Assembly: GCF_010093815.1 (NCBI RefSeq)
Contig: NW_022985556.1
Coordinates: 1 to 24,712 of the forward strand
Source: Pseudovirgaria hyperparasitica
Taxonomy: Eukaryota; Ascomycota; Dothideomycetes; Acrospermales; Acrospermaceae
Length of the DNA: 24,712 nucleotides
Direction of reading: 5' to 3'
Shown: positions 7,141 to 17,179 of the stretch, piece after piece
Position numbering within the stretch: position 1 is the first letter of the stretch
Layout: each line of letters begins with the position of its first letter
Notes under the pieces: model-generated
Databases searched by the model: none
What the model saw: the letters and a program-made list of their open reading frames with translations, nothing else
Told to the model about the DNA's origin: nothing
Translations under genes and position numbers: made by a program

Positions 7141-10100
7141 TCGCGGTTCTCCTAGGGTTCTTCCGATATATACCGGGGTTCTTCTAGTATATATCGGGCT
7201 TCTTCCGGTATATATATACGGGTCTACTAGAACTAGAGAAGAGGAAGGTATACGAGCATCTATCGGGCGACGTCCTTAGAGTACTTATTAAGCTATCGCG
7301 TGATATTAGAGGTCCTCGTTATACGGACGAGGGCTTATCTTAGGGTATAGAGGCTAGAGCACGTCGCGAGATAGTAGCGTATTATACCTCTCCGGCTATA
7401 GTCCTCGTACTAGGGAGATATATCTAGGACGCCTCTCTAGTAGAGGTAATATAGAAGATCTATAGCGTCTATTCGGGCTTAGAGGAGTATAGATACTTAG
7501 GCCTTCGTTAGCCCTTTATACATCTATTTACTCGGTTCCTTCTAAGGCCCTTAGATCTATTCTAGATACCTATTCTATTAGGAGGCCTACTAGGCTTTAA
7601 GTATCTCCCTCTATTTATCCTAGATCTATAACCGTATAACGCGGCTAAGCTCCTTAGGGCTCTATTAGCTTGGGATAGTATCTAGGTTATTTTAAACCTT
7701 CTATACGGTCTAGCTCGAGTCCGCCTCTATATAGTATTTATATTATACTTAAGTTTATTCTATAGTAGGGAGGGCCTAGTAATATATATAGATATATGTA
7801 CGTAGTACGGCGAAGGTATATACTCTATCTCCTCTACGTTCTTATACTTATTATTTAGTAAAGTATATAAGTCTCTATATCTAGTAGAAGTTCTATATAC
7901 TTATTACGTTTATCTCGCGTTAGAGGAGCGTTATATTAGTAGCTTTATATATACCGGAGATAAGGCGGAGTATACGGTTTTATATAGACTTAAGCTTTAC
8001 CCGCTAAGCTTATATAAGGGCCGTGTACTAGCACTCGTATCCGTATATAAAGGCTAGGCGTGCTAGGGAGACGTATAGCTATCTCGCCTTATTCTAGGCT
8101 ATTCCCTACGTGGATGCCGTAATCTAGTATATAGTAGTTTCTATCTAGAGGGCTCTAGAGACGGCGTGTGCCATCTATGGTCCCTATTTTAGCTTATTAT
8201 CGATTATAACGCCGAGTGCGCGTATACTCTATACTAGTAGTTCTATAAAGGCGTCGATTTAGGGGCGACGTGCCCCCTCCCTAGTAGCCTATCCTCTATA
8301 GCGGTTAATAAAGTATATAAGCTAGTATTTTTTAGGTGCGAATTTTACTCCGTGGCGCTTTACCCACTAGATGTATTTCTCGTGGTCTTATTCGAGTCGT
8401 GTATATATTCTACTAGTACTACTATCGACCGCGAGGAGGTATATATTATCCGCGTATCCGACTACCTCTATATATTCTATTCCCTAAAGAAGATCTACTA
8501 TAAAGAAGAGGAAGAGAATCGGGGAGATAGTGCTCCCTTATGGGATACCGTATACCGTCTCCTTATATTCGCTTCGGTATCCGGGGATATATATTTAAGT
8601 AGTCCTTTACGCGAGGAAGGACTATATAAATCGTATAATCTACTTAGGTATTCGCCTTATCCGGAGGTTATAGATAAGTCTTATATAGTTTACCTTATTA
8701 AACGCCTCTACTATATCTAGGGAGAGTAGCGTAACGACTCGTCCTTATTTCTATATAGTCTATATAACCTTAAGGATATATTAAATGGCTATAATTAGGG
8801 AGCTTCCTACCTTCGCCTTCTGGTTTACTAGGAGAAGGCCGTATATCTATACTACTATACTTATCTTCTTAGTAATTATAGCTTCTAGTACCTTACTAAG
8901 GTAGGAGAGGAGGGCGATTAGCCTCTATCCCTTTAGCGTGTTTAGACTCTTCCCTAGTTTTAGGAGTATAACTATATATACGGTTCGGAAGCTCTATAGG
9001 TGGTATCCTATACGGGCGCACGCTCGGAATATATGGCCTATAATTAGTAAGGTCACCTATATAGTCCTCTTAAGGCATCGATTCGGAATTCTATCTAGCC
9101 TAGATGCTTTATCGTTCGGAAGTATCTTAATAGCGCCGAGTATATCGTCGTCTATGATTTCCCTAGGGATACTTACGGCTTCTAGGTATTCTATACTATT
9201 AATATCTAATAGATCTACGGGTTCTAGGAGAGGGAATATAACCTCTTATAGGATCTCTATTTTCTCGAGGCTTATAGAGTACGTCTTTTCTTAATATATA
9301 AGGGGAGGTATAAGTGGTATAGGTGTCGGGGAGACGGTGCTTTTAGCCTATTTTACCATATACTATAGTCTAGTAGTATTACGTATATATCTATCTATAA
9401 CTATATACTACTATTTACGTTACTTATTACGGAGGACCTTATCTTATTATCTTCTCGCCTCTCTCTATTTCTTCTACGCTTTAGGTATATAGTTATAGTA
9501 TACGCGTGTATATAATCTCTAGACTTCTTGCCTATACTCTCGTACTTAAGGTATACTTTTCGGGTCTAGGGGTCTATATATTCGGTACGGCACGTGTTTA
9601 TCTCTTACTCCCTAGTACGTCTATAGAAGTATATTCATGGTCTAGTTAATGGCCGGGCCATTAGATACGTCGACTATAGACGGGTCTAGGATTATCGATT
9701 CTAGGTCCTTTAGGTACTTTTCCTAGTTAGTATCCTTCTATAGCTATCGCCCTCGTTAGTCTTAAGGGGTGGATACGTCTATTATAGTCTCTATATATTT
9801 ATAGTCGGAGTCTATCTATATAAGGCTTAGGCGGTAGTATTAAGTCCTATTATAAATATATCTAGTAGCTAGGGTAAGGTCGAGTATAGATCCGCCCTTA
9901 TCTTATTTATGTTTTCGCTAGATAATCTATTCTACTAGTATAAGAAGGTATAGGAAGCCGTAGTATTAGGTACGTAGTTCTCTAGCTTAAAGCTCTTCGC
10001 GGGTGACGGTTAGTCTACCCTACTAGCTATAATAGAGGTTAAAGTCTCCTAGGAGGATATGTTATTCTAGCTTAGTAGTGCCCTTAAGCATGTTATCCGC

Positions 10101-10613
10101 CTAAAGTAATCGGTTCTAATTATATATATTATATATATGGAGGGGTCCGATATTTATCTAGAGGTGTAGTATTATCCGGAGGTTATCTCGTTTAGTATAC
10201 GACTATAATAAGAGTAGAATAGACTTATAGATATGGAAGAGGACTCTCCTCTCCGGTCCTAGGGGGTGTATTATATAATATTCTAGGTGTGTTATTGGTT
10301 TATTCGTCTAGTAGTATTTATATAGCTTCTATATGGCGAGTATTATAGCTCCGGTCTCCTCGAGGAGTATCGCCTAGTTCTTACGTTTATACTATACGTT
10401 TATCTATATAATTAGGAGTATATCTTAGTCTCTTATTAGGTGCTAGAGAATATATAGACCTATATATTCGTTCCTCTAAGACGCGACTATCCTTATATAG
10501 CGGCGGCCTTAGTAATTCCTTAGGGCCGTCCTATTATTAGCTTTCTTAGGACGGTTTACTATTCCTAACCACTTCCTTGTAAGGAGGTAGTCTATAGTAG
10601 TAGTATTATAGTA
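7135..10613 (-). pseudogene. LINE-2 ORF2, endonuclease and reverse transcriptase (degraded)
   Basis: Same protein and spacing as LINE-1 ORF2, read on the minus strand in one frame. The endonuclease motif GDFN is at 10049-10038. The RT active site reads YADN at 8456-8445, the second Asp changed to Asn by a G-to-A change. The distance between these motifs (1593 bases) is identical in all three LINEs. The three seven-residue C-terminal units lie near 7146-7208. No frameshift was seen. Limits are mapped from LINE-1 and approximate. Apparent open stretches on the plus strand here (for example 8352-8720) are antisense shadows. Confidence 0.9.
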
Positions 10614-10627
10614 AAGAGAGGAATAGT

Positions 10628-11896
10628 AGTAGGTCGTATCATTTATAGCTACCTTACTCCCTTTATCCGGATTAAGTAGATGTATTTAGTAATCTATTTA
10701 CGTTTCGTGCACGTAGCCAACTACGACGGGTACTTACCGTCGTAGTTAGAGTACTTCACTATATCCCTATCTCTCTAGCCCTCTCCTTATATCTCGTAGG
10801 GGTACTCCTAGGTACTATATTCTTATTAATACTATCTATACCTAGTCTTTTAGGAGTACCGCTATGCCGTATACCCGTATCCCTAATAGTTAAAGCACTA
10901 TATTATCGCCTATGCTCTATCCCATGGTTCCGCTATAAGAAGCTTCTCTTCCGCTAGAAATCCCTCTTACGTAATTTAATGCGCGAGGGCGGGGTCCTTA
11001 AGCTCCACTATTATAGTAGAGTATACCTTTAATCTGGTTTTAATCCCTTATATATTCTTCTACTATACTCTTATAATCTTAATCCCTAGATATTTTCGCT
11101 TATTTAACTATTCTATCCGCGTAATATCCTCTTCTCCGATAACCTATCCGCTTACGGGCATAGAGTATACCTATATTAGGTATATAGCCGCCCTAATAGA
11201 GGCGTCTAGAAAGATACTACTAATCGCGTTCGGATCGCGCGAGATAGTCTACTACGCGATATTCGTTATCGTAGTAAGTACTACTCCTCCTAGCGTAAGT
11301 TTAGCAGCAATAACGTTTAACTATATTCTCTTTTATTTATTAATCTTACTTACTATATCCTTTAGGGATACTTACTAGACCTATACTAGGGTATCCTTAT
11401 CCTAGATTACGACGTATATACTATACGCCGTGTCGCCGGTCCGGGGGGCCTATAGTATAGCCTCCGGTATTACTACTATTTATACCTATATACTAGGGCG
11501 CTTACCTTAAGTAAGTTCCTCCTAGATTCTATATAGGCTAGCCTCTATTTAGTCGAGTCTACCTTCCGGTCCTTCTAGTTATATCTTCTTCTCCTCCTCC
11601 GTAATTCCCTTTAGATTCCGGATAAGATCCTAGAATATATATAGGAGGGTCTTCTAGCCCTCTCCGGCTTCCTTCTCTATACGTGCTACCTAGTAGTTAA
11701 TGTAATCTAGAAGGGTTTCCCCTCTCGGGGTCCCCTTTATTCTATCTATCTATAGTAGTATACGCCTTTAGGTGTATTCTACGTTTTAGATAGGTATATA
11801 GTTACCCTTAGTAATATTACTATATAGCCTTTTCTATTATACCGGTAGGGGTATATCTAGTATATACCGGGGTATGTCGGTGCCTAAGGCCGCTAT
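10628..11896 (-). pseudogene. LINE-2 ORF1, Gag-like zinc-knuckle protein (degraded)
   Basis: Counterpart of LINE-1 ORF1 without the frameshift. From the start codon position (ATA at 11896-11894, ATG in LINE-3) to the first zinc knuckle (TGC at 10897-10895) is 999 bases, a whole number of codons. A fragment LLIAEPWDRA just before the knuckles keeps a Trp that is a stop in LINE-1. Knuckle Cys codons are partly changed to Tyr. Downstream limit approximate. Confidence 0.82.
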
Positions 11897-11897
11897 A

Positions 11898-11930
11898 TTT
11901 ATTAGTTAAGGGCTACCCTTAACTAATAAA
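11898..11930. repeat. LINE-2 5' palindrome
   Basis: 15-bp arms around a three-base loop (TAG on the element strand); core 11899-11929. It ends next to the ORF1 start codon position at 11896, the same spacing as in LINE-1. Confidence 0.95.
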
Positions 11931-12163
11931 AGGGGGTCGGCGTGTCGGCGTTCTAGTAGCGTGGTCCGTGCCTCTATCTCCGTAAGGATTTTAAGAGGGT
12001 ATATATATATCTTTATACGGCGATAACGTCTTGGTTTCGACGCTACACGTACGTATATATAGTAGTAGTTAGTGTACTTGGTATACTCTATCGATTAAGG
12101 TATGTATCTCGCTATATTACCCCGAATGGACCAAGTTAGCCTCTTAGGGATGTAAAAGAAGTT
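11931..12163 (-). other. LINE-2 5' UTR
   Basis: Reverse complement of LINE-1 376-611, including the terminal GGACCAAGTTAGCC / CCCCGAATGG structure around 12119-12150. No gene. The element-specific sequence ends near 12163. Confidence 0.7.
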
Positions 12164-12182
12164 AATTCGAGTAAAAAGAGAT

Positions 12183-12203
12183 CTATTACTAGTATACTTT
12201 AAT
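12183..12203. repeat. LINE-2 target-site duplication, right copy (21 bp)
   Basis: Exact copy of 6855-6875. The Gypsy-A frame continues from here with the TKSIYVETDA segment. Confidence 0.88.
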
Positions 12204-12660
12204 CTAACTAAATCTATCTACGTCGAAACCGACGCGTTAGAATTTATAATCTTAGGTATTCTCTTCTAGCCTAGACTAACTAAGTCTAAAAAGGTCTAAT
12301 AGTATCTAGTTACGTTCTTCTTACGTAAAATAGTTAATATTAAGACTAGATATACTATCTATAACTAAGAGTTACTAGTAATAGTAGAGTCGTTTAAATA
12401 GTAGCGATATTATCTTAAAGGTACTATATATAACATCGAGTTACTAACTAATTACTATAACTTAAAGGGGTTTATAAGTATAATAGTTTTAAATAGTTAA
12501 TAGGTTTAATAGGCTAAGTAGCTTACGAACTTTTACTTTATAATCTACTATTAATCTAGAAGTATATATAATAAATTACTAGCTAGAGCCATAGGAAGAT
12601 ACGTAGACTCTAGCACGAGTAGCGTAAGAGATAGTATAATATATAGAAGAGGGGCCTATA
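12204..12660 (+). pseudogene. Gypsy-A RNase H domain (degraded)
   Basis: Continues the RT frame after LINE-2. IYVETDALEF (about 12216-12246) is the start of a Ty3/Gypsy RNase H, with its catalytic Asp retained. ELLVIVESFK (about 12367-12398), the YYLKG block and IELLTNYYNLKG (about 12437-12472; the family D-H pair there now reads N-Y) follow. The frame stays readable past 12600 (YVDSSTSSVRDSII) into a low-complexity tail. No integrase follows. The boundary with the next element is unclear and lies somewhere in 12620-12900. Confidence 0.85.
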
Positions 12661-13208
12661 ATATAATAGATAGCCTTAGATAATAATCTAAGGCTAAGGT
12701 AGATACCTATAGAGGGAGCTAATTATAGGTACTTAGAATAGGTATTCTAAGTAACCTACCTAGTAATTAGAAATAGAATATTAGTATTCTAAGTAATATA
12801 CTAAACGCTTAGAATAAGTATTCTAATTAGAGGACCTTAGTAGAACTATATAGACCCTTTAGACCCGACCTCTAGAGATAGTTCTATAGTAATTAATTTA
12901 AACTTATACTAATATAATTACTACTTCACTCGCCTACTAGCTAGTTACTATTTATACTCTATTAATACTTACTATAAACCTACTTATACCTCTTAGAGCC
13001 TTCTAAGTATCTTTACCTTTAGAAAAGCCGGGATACTCTATAGAACGGACTACTTTAGAGATAAGCCGTACCCTTATTAAGGAAGGTTTATTATAGTTTA
13101 ATTACTTATCTTAGACTCTTAAGTAAGTATTCACGCTATCTATTTAAACGTAAAATAGTAAATAATAGATAATCCTTATCTTTATAAACTACTCTATAAG
13201 TACTAACT
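12660..13208 (+). other. LTR/leader-like stretch between Gypsy-A and Gypsy-B
   Basis: No clear gene. A cluster of three short inverted repeats lies at 12731-12826. It is followed by a TATA-like CTATATAGACCC (about 12847) and an AT-rich stretch running to the Gypsy-B gag start. By position this should hold the 5' LTR and primer-binding region of Gypsy-B. I could not match it convincingly to 24315-24712; only scattered short blocks (near 13137-13182 and 24605-24655) run in the same order. LTR identity is inference. Confidence 0.4.
12731..12826. repeat. Cluster of three short inverted repeats
   Basis: ACTTAGAATA-GG-TATTCTAAGT at 12731-12752 (10-bp arms), AGAATA-TTAG-TATTCT at 12775-12790 and TTAGAATA-AG-TATTCTAA at 12809-12826 share one half-site, TTAGAATA. 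Their centres are about 41 and 35 bases apart. Confidence 0.75.
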
Positions 13209-15082
13209 ATAGAATAAGTTAGATATCTTATTACTAAATTAGAGAAGTAAGTTACGGAGCTCTAAAGGGAAAATATTAAACTTAGAAAAGCTAAAGAGGG
13301 CTTTAAAAGAAAAATCCTAGAACCTTTTAAAGGTAAGCGAAGTAAACTCTAAGGATTCCTAATATAGATTAGAATATATCTCTAGATCTATTAAATTTAG
13401 GACCTAGAAGAATAAGTTATATTTACTACTAGACTACTAAAGGGAGATATACTTACGTAGTTCAAACTCTACTTAAGGGACTTTATAAAAAATAATCCGT
13501 AGAATTAATAGAATAATACTACTAAGGTCTTTAAACGCTTTAAAGAATTCGAGGAATATATTAAGATAACTTTTAGAGATATAGATAAATAAAGAATAGC
13601 CGAGAGATAGATCTAGTAAATAGTCTAGATAAAATCCGTGTCCGACTATGCTTTAAAGTTCTAATAAATCTCTAGTTAGCTAGGATAGGATAATAAACCC
13701 CTAATCCTCTAGTTCTATACTAGATTATATAACGACGTTAAGGACGAAATCTTTAGAGAGAGAGACCGTTCTACCGACCTCTAGGAGTATATTAAGCTTA
13801 TAGTCTAGATTAATAACTAACTATATAAGAGATACTATAAGAAAAGAGAGAAGAAGGTCTTTTAACCCGTGCTTAAACGAGATATAAGAAAGGGCTATAT
13901 TAATAAAGCTCTAAACTACTTATATAAGGGATTCTATAACGGACCCGTATCTATAGAACTTAGCGCCTTATAGATAAAACGACTATCTAATAAAGAAAAG
14001 AAATAACTAAAGAAGGAAGGTAAGTATCTCTACTATAAGGAAAAGGGATACTATATACGCGAATACCTAAAAAATAAGAATAAGAAAAGTTAGATTAAAG
14101 ACCTAGTACTAAGATAAGGGAACTTTACTATAGAAAAGGAAGAAGTACCTTATATAGCTATATTATAGACTAGTTATACTAATAACCTCTATTTTATATA
14201 TAAGTTAGAAAAAGATAGTATAGGTTAGTACCTAAAGAAAAGAAACGTTTTAATAGCTAGTAAATAACCCCTATTACTTTACGAAAAAGTAGAACTATAG
14301 AAATACTTAGAAGTAATAAGAAGATCTAAACTAACTAAAGAAACGGTATCTAAAGAAGTAATAATTAAAGGAAGTACTATAGAAGAGGATAGTAAGAAAG
14401 AAACCCTTACTATTAAAGAACTATATAATAAGTTAATAATAATATAAGACTCTATTACTTACTATATTATCTATTACTATAGAAAGTATATAGGTAAGAA
14501 TAATAGAGACCTATCTAGAAGAGGCGTAGAAATCTAATTAGAAGATAACTAACTTATTTCACCCTATTACAAGGAACATAGTAAGACTTTCTAGGTTACT
14601 TATATCTATAATAACTATCTTCGCTACCTCTATAAGAAGTAAACCTAGAAATAGTTTCTATAATAGTATTAAAATTAAGCGATTCTAAAAGCCTTTAGAG
14701 ATAAAGATATATAATAGTACGAAATAATTACTAAGGAAGCTAATAAAAACTACTTTATATTAAAACAGGTAGAAAATAAGATTTACCTAGAGAACTAATA
14801 TATCTAATACCTAGATATTACGTACCGAACTTATCTAATATCTAAGACTATTATATAGTATAACCTTTAAGTAGACTTAGGCGAAATTAAGAAACGAGTT
14901 TAATCTATAATCTAACTTATATAAGAAATAGAATAAGAACTTAGTAAGCTACGAAAAAACTAGAAAGGCCGGACGCTCTAAGAGAAATAGCCGAGCTAAA
15001 AAGAAAATCTCTTATATCTATTAGTAGCTTAGACGACGAAATATAAATATCTCTTAAAATTTAGCTCTATCGAAAATACTCT
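13209..15082 (+). pseudogene. Gypsy-B gag polyprotein (degraded)
   Basis: Capsid/nucleocapsid remnant of about 620 codons in one frame. The start is set at ATA 13209, which begins a Gag-like Glu/Lys-rich N-terminus. The Retrotrans_gag-type core includes FEEYIKITFRDIDK (about 13548-13590), KSVSDYALKF (about 13632-13662) and the block VKDEI...LQEYIKL (about 13738-13803). The zinc knuckle is at 14025-14067 with all four C-x2-C-x4-H-x4-C ligands now Tyr. An unusually long extension follows (14070-15080), also in frame. It contains a short segment (about 14153-14250) like the Cys-rich TACY-type region seen after the knuckle in fungal Gypsy Gags, which I know only from memory. Confidence 0.85.
14025..14067 (+). 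other. Destroyed CCHC zinc knuckle of Gypsy-B Gag
   Basis: The frame reads Y-x2-Y-x4-Y-x4-Y with the exact spacing of a CCHC knuckle. TGT or TGC to TAT/TAC (three Cys) and CAC to TAC (His) are each a single CpA-context transition on one strand or the other, as RIP predicts. Confidence 0.85.
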
Positions 15083-15640
15083 ATTAAAGTACTAATTAAT
15101 AGCGGAGTATAGTCTAATTTTATCTCTCTAACTATAGTAGATAAACTAAAAATACCCTATAATAGTAAAGAAGAACTATATAAGCTATCTACGTTCGAAG
15201 GACTCGATATAGAATATACTAATAGAATAGTATACTTAGAAATAGAACCTCTAGATTTAGTCTTAATAGTAGAACACTAATAATTACAACTAGATATAGC
15301 GGAACTAGAATAATATAACTTAATCTTAGAAATACTATGGCTCGAAGAAGTTGACCCTACGATTAACTAGAAAACTAAGAAAATTATACCCTAGAGAATA
15401 TTAAGACCCTTAGAAACTATTAAAGAAGAAGTAGAGATTAATAAACCTATAAAGGCGCTAATAACTAGAAAGTCTATCTACTATATTCGGAAGCTTAATA
15501 ATAAGTAAGGTAATATAAAGGGCGGACCCTTACGTAAGAAATATATAGTATAATAAGGCATACCTATAGATAAATAGATTTAAAAAATAAATAATATACT
15601 TATACCAAAGGAATACTACTAATACTATATTATCTTTAAA
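15083..15640 (+). pseudogene. Gypsy-B aspartic protease and linker (degraded)
   Basis: Retropepsin-like domain in a frame different from gag (codons at 15083 + 3n). The catalytic triad region reads LINSGV near 15092-15109, so the catalytic Asp of D-S-G has become Asn (G-to-A). It is followed by FISLTIVDKLKIPY (about 15119-15160). A second typical block YNLILEILWLEEVDPTIN lies at about 15316-15369. The linker towards RT continues to PKEYY and IIFK at 15606-15640, where LINE-3 is inserted. The gag-to-protease frame change may be a natural shift or a later indel. Confidence 0.85.
15626..15640. repeat. LINE-3 target-site duplication, left copy
   Basis: TATATTATCTTTAAA, identical to 20919-20933 (15 bp). 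Confidence 0.87.
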
Positions 15641-15875
15641 AAAAACTTCTTATACCCTAACGGACCAAACTGGTCAATTCAGGGTAAAACAGCGATTTAC
15701 ATACATTAAACGATAGAGCATACCGAGTATAATAACCTCCGATATACGTGCGTACGTATAGTATATAATACGCGATGATACCGACGTGTAGAGACACTAT
15801 ATATATACGCTTAAAGACTCTTCGATAATACGAGTATAGACTATATCTAATAAACGCCGACACGCTAACCCTCTT
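15641..15875 (+). other. LINE-3 5' UTR with terminal stem-loop
   Basis: Starts AAAAACTTCTTATACCC. ACCCT (15654-15658) pairs with AGGGT (15681-15685) around GGACCAAACTGGTC (15662-15675). This is the same architecture as LINE-1 393-422 with altered bases. No gene; the minus-strand open stretch here is not conserved in frame with LINE-1. Confidence 0.65.
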
Positions 15876-15906
15876 TTATTAGTTAAGGGCTGCCCTTAAC
15901 TAATAA
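15876..15906. repeat. LINE-3 5' palindrome
   Basis: 31-bp core with loop CTG. It ends two bases before ATG at 15909-15911. The loop is the reverse complement of the CAG loop at 5417-5419. Confidence 0.95.
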
Positions 15907-15908
15907 CT

Positions 15909-17165
15909 ATGGCGGCCTTAGGCATCGTAACACCCTAGTATACGCCGGATATACCCCTACTAGTACGGTAGAAACGGCCATATAGCGATATTAATGTGGA
16001 TAGCTAGACACCTATCTAAAATATAGGAACTAACTAAGGGTGCGAAGCGCTATAGATAACCTAGACCAAGGGGACCCCGAGAGGGGAGACCCTCCTAGAT
16101 AAAATTAAATACCAGGTAATATATATAGAGAGGGACGCTAAGAAGGGAAAGAAGACCCTCCTTTATATATTCTAGGACCTTATCTAGAACCTAAGAGGAA
16201 TCACGGAGGAAGAAAGGAAGTTACCACGAGAGGAATCTAGTAGTAGGCTTAACCGAATAGAAGCTAGCCTACGGAGAATCTAGGAAGAGCTATTCTAAGA
16301 TAAGTACTCTAATACGTGGGCTTAGATTATAGTAACACCCGGAGCTACCGTACTAAGGACTACTAGGACTATAGATAGAGTATATAGTATAGGTATTATA
16401 ATCTAGGATAAGGACATGCTAGCGTAGGTCTAATAGGCATCCCCAAAGGAAATTATAAATAAGATTAATAAATAGAAAGAAATATAGTCGAGTATCGTAG
16501 CTACTAAAGTTACGCTAGGTGGGGTAGTACTTACTACTATAATAAATACTATATAGTAAAATATCTCGCGAGATCCGAACGTGATAGGTAGTATCTTCCC
16601 TAGCGCGTCTATTAGGGTAGCTATATACCCGATTATAGTATACGTAGTACCCGTGCGGGGATAGGCTATCGGAGTAGAGGATATTACGCGTATAGAATAA
16701 TCTAACACGCGAAAATATCTAGGGATTAAGATTATAAAAGCGTGGTAGAAGAATCTATAGGCGATTAAGACGACGGCGAAAAAATACTCTACTATAATTA
16801 TAGAGCTCTGAGACCCTACCCTCGTATAATATATTATATAGAAGAGATTTCTAATAGAAGGAGAGCTCCTTATAGCCGAGCTATAGGATAGAGTATAGGT
16901 AATAATATAGTGCTTTAACTATTAAGGGTATAGATATACTATATAAAGGTACTTATAGAAGACTAAGTGCGGATAGTACCATAGGGACTACGCTATCTAG
17001 GAGTACTCTCATGAACCGTGAGGAGACGGACTAAGAAATAGGGATATAGTATAGTGTTTAAACTACGACGGGAAACACCCGTTATAGTCGTTAACGTGTA
17101 TAAAATGTAAATAGATTATAGAATACATTCGTACGATAAAAGTGAGAGGCGCAAGATAGTTATAG
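15909..17165 (+). pseudogene. LINE-3 ORF1, Gag-like zinc-knuckle protein (degraded)
   Basis: Only copy that keeps an ATG at the expected start, followed by AALG, the same residues that follow the start position in LINE-1 and LINE-2. From the start to the first zinc knuckle (TGC at 16911) is 1002 bases, in frame and one codon longer than LINE-2. The coiled-coil-like RLNRIEASLRRI lies at about 16250-16283, and a central domain with LGGVVLTT near 16516-16540. The three knuckles run from 16911 to about 17085, with several Cys now Tyr. Stops are TAA/TAG. The 3' end is approximate. Confidence 0.83.
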
Positions 17166-17179
17166 AATATAATACCTAC

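Larger units (their letters stand above)
6876..12182 (-). mobile_element. LINE-2: full-length inverted copy of the LINE family
   Basis: Same element as LINE-1 in the opposite orientation. Palindrome-to-palindrome distance is 4789 bases, against 4790 in LINE-1, the difference being the one-base insertion in LINE-1 ORF1. It is inserted in Gypsy-A between LLVYFN and the RNase H domain, with a 21-bp target duplication. Its 5' end lies on the right. The homology stops near 12163, leaving about 19 bases (12164-12182) that match neither the family nor the flank. Visible differences from LINE-1 are mostly transitions. Confidence 0.92.
320..12660 (+). mobile_element. Gypsy-A: truncated Ty3/Gypsy element, interrupted three times
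   Basis: Remnant of a Ty3/Gypsy LTR retrotransposon on the plus strand. Recognisable pieces are 320-350 (a few codons before RT), 5692-5978 and 6186-6854 (RT), and 12204 to about 12660 (end of RT connection plus RNase H). They are separated by LINE-1, a solo LTR and LINE-2. Skipping the inserts and one copy of each target duplication keeps the same frame throughout. No gag, protease or integrase belonging to this copy is visible. It is therefore truncated at both ends or replaced at its 3' side by Gypsy-B. It is heavily RIP-mutated. Confidence 0.85.

Noticed and set aside
8938-9294. Open plus-strand frame of 118 codons
   Set aside because: Antisense of the RT N-terminal block of LINE-2 ORF2; no independent protein features.
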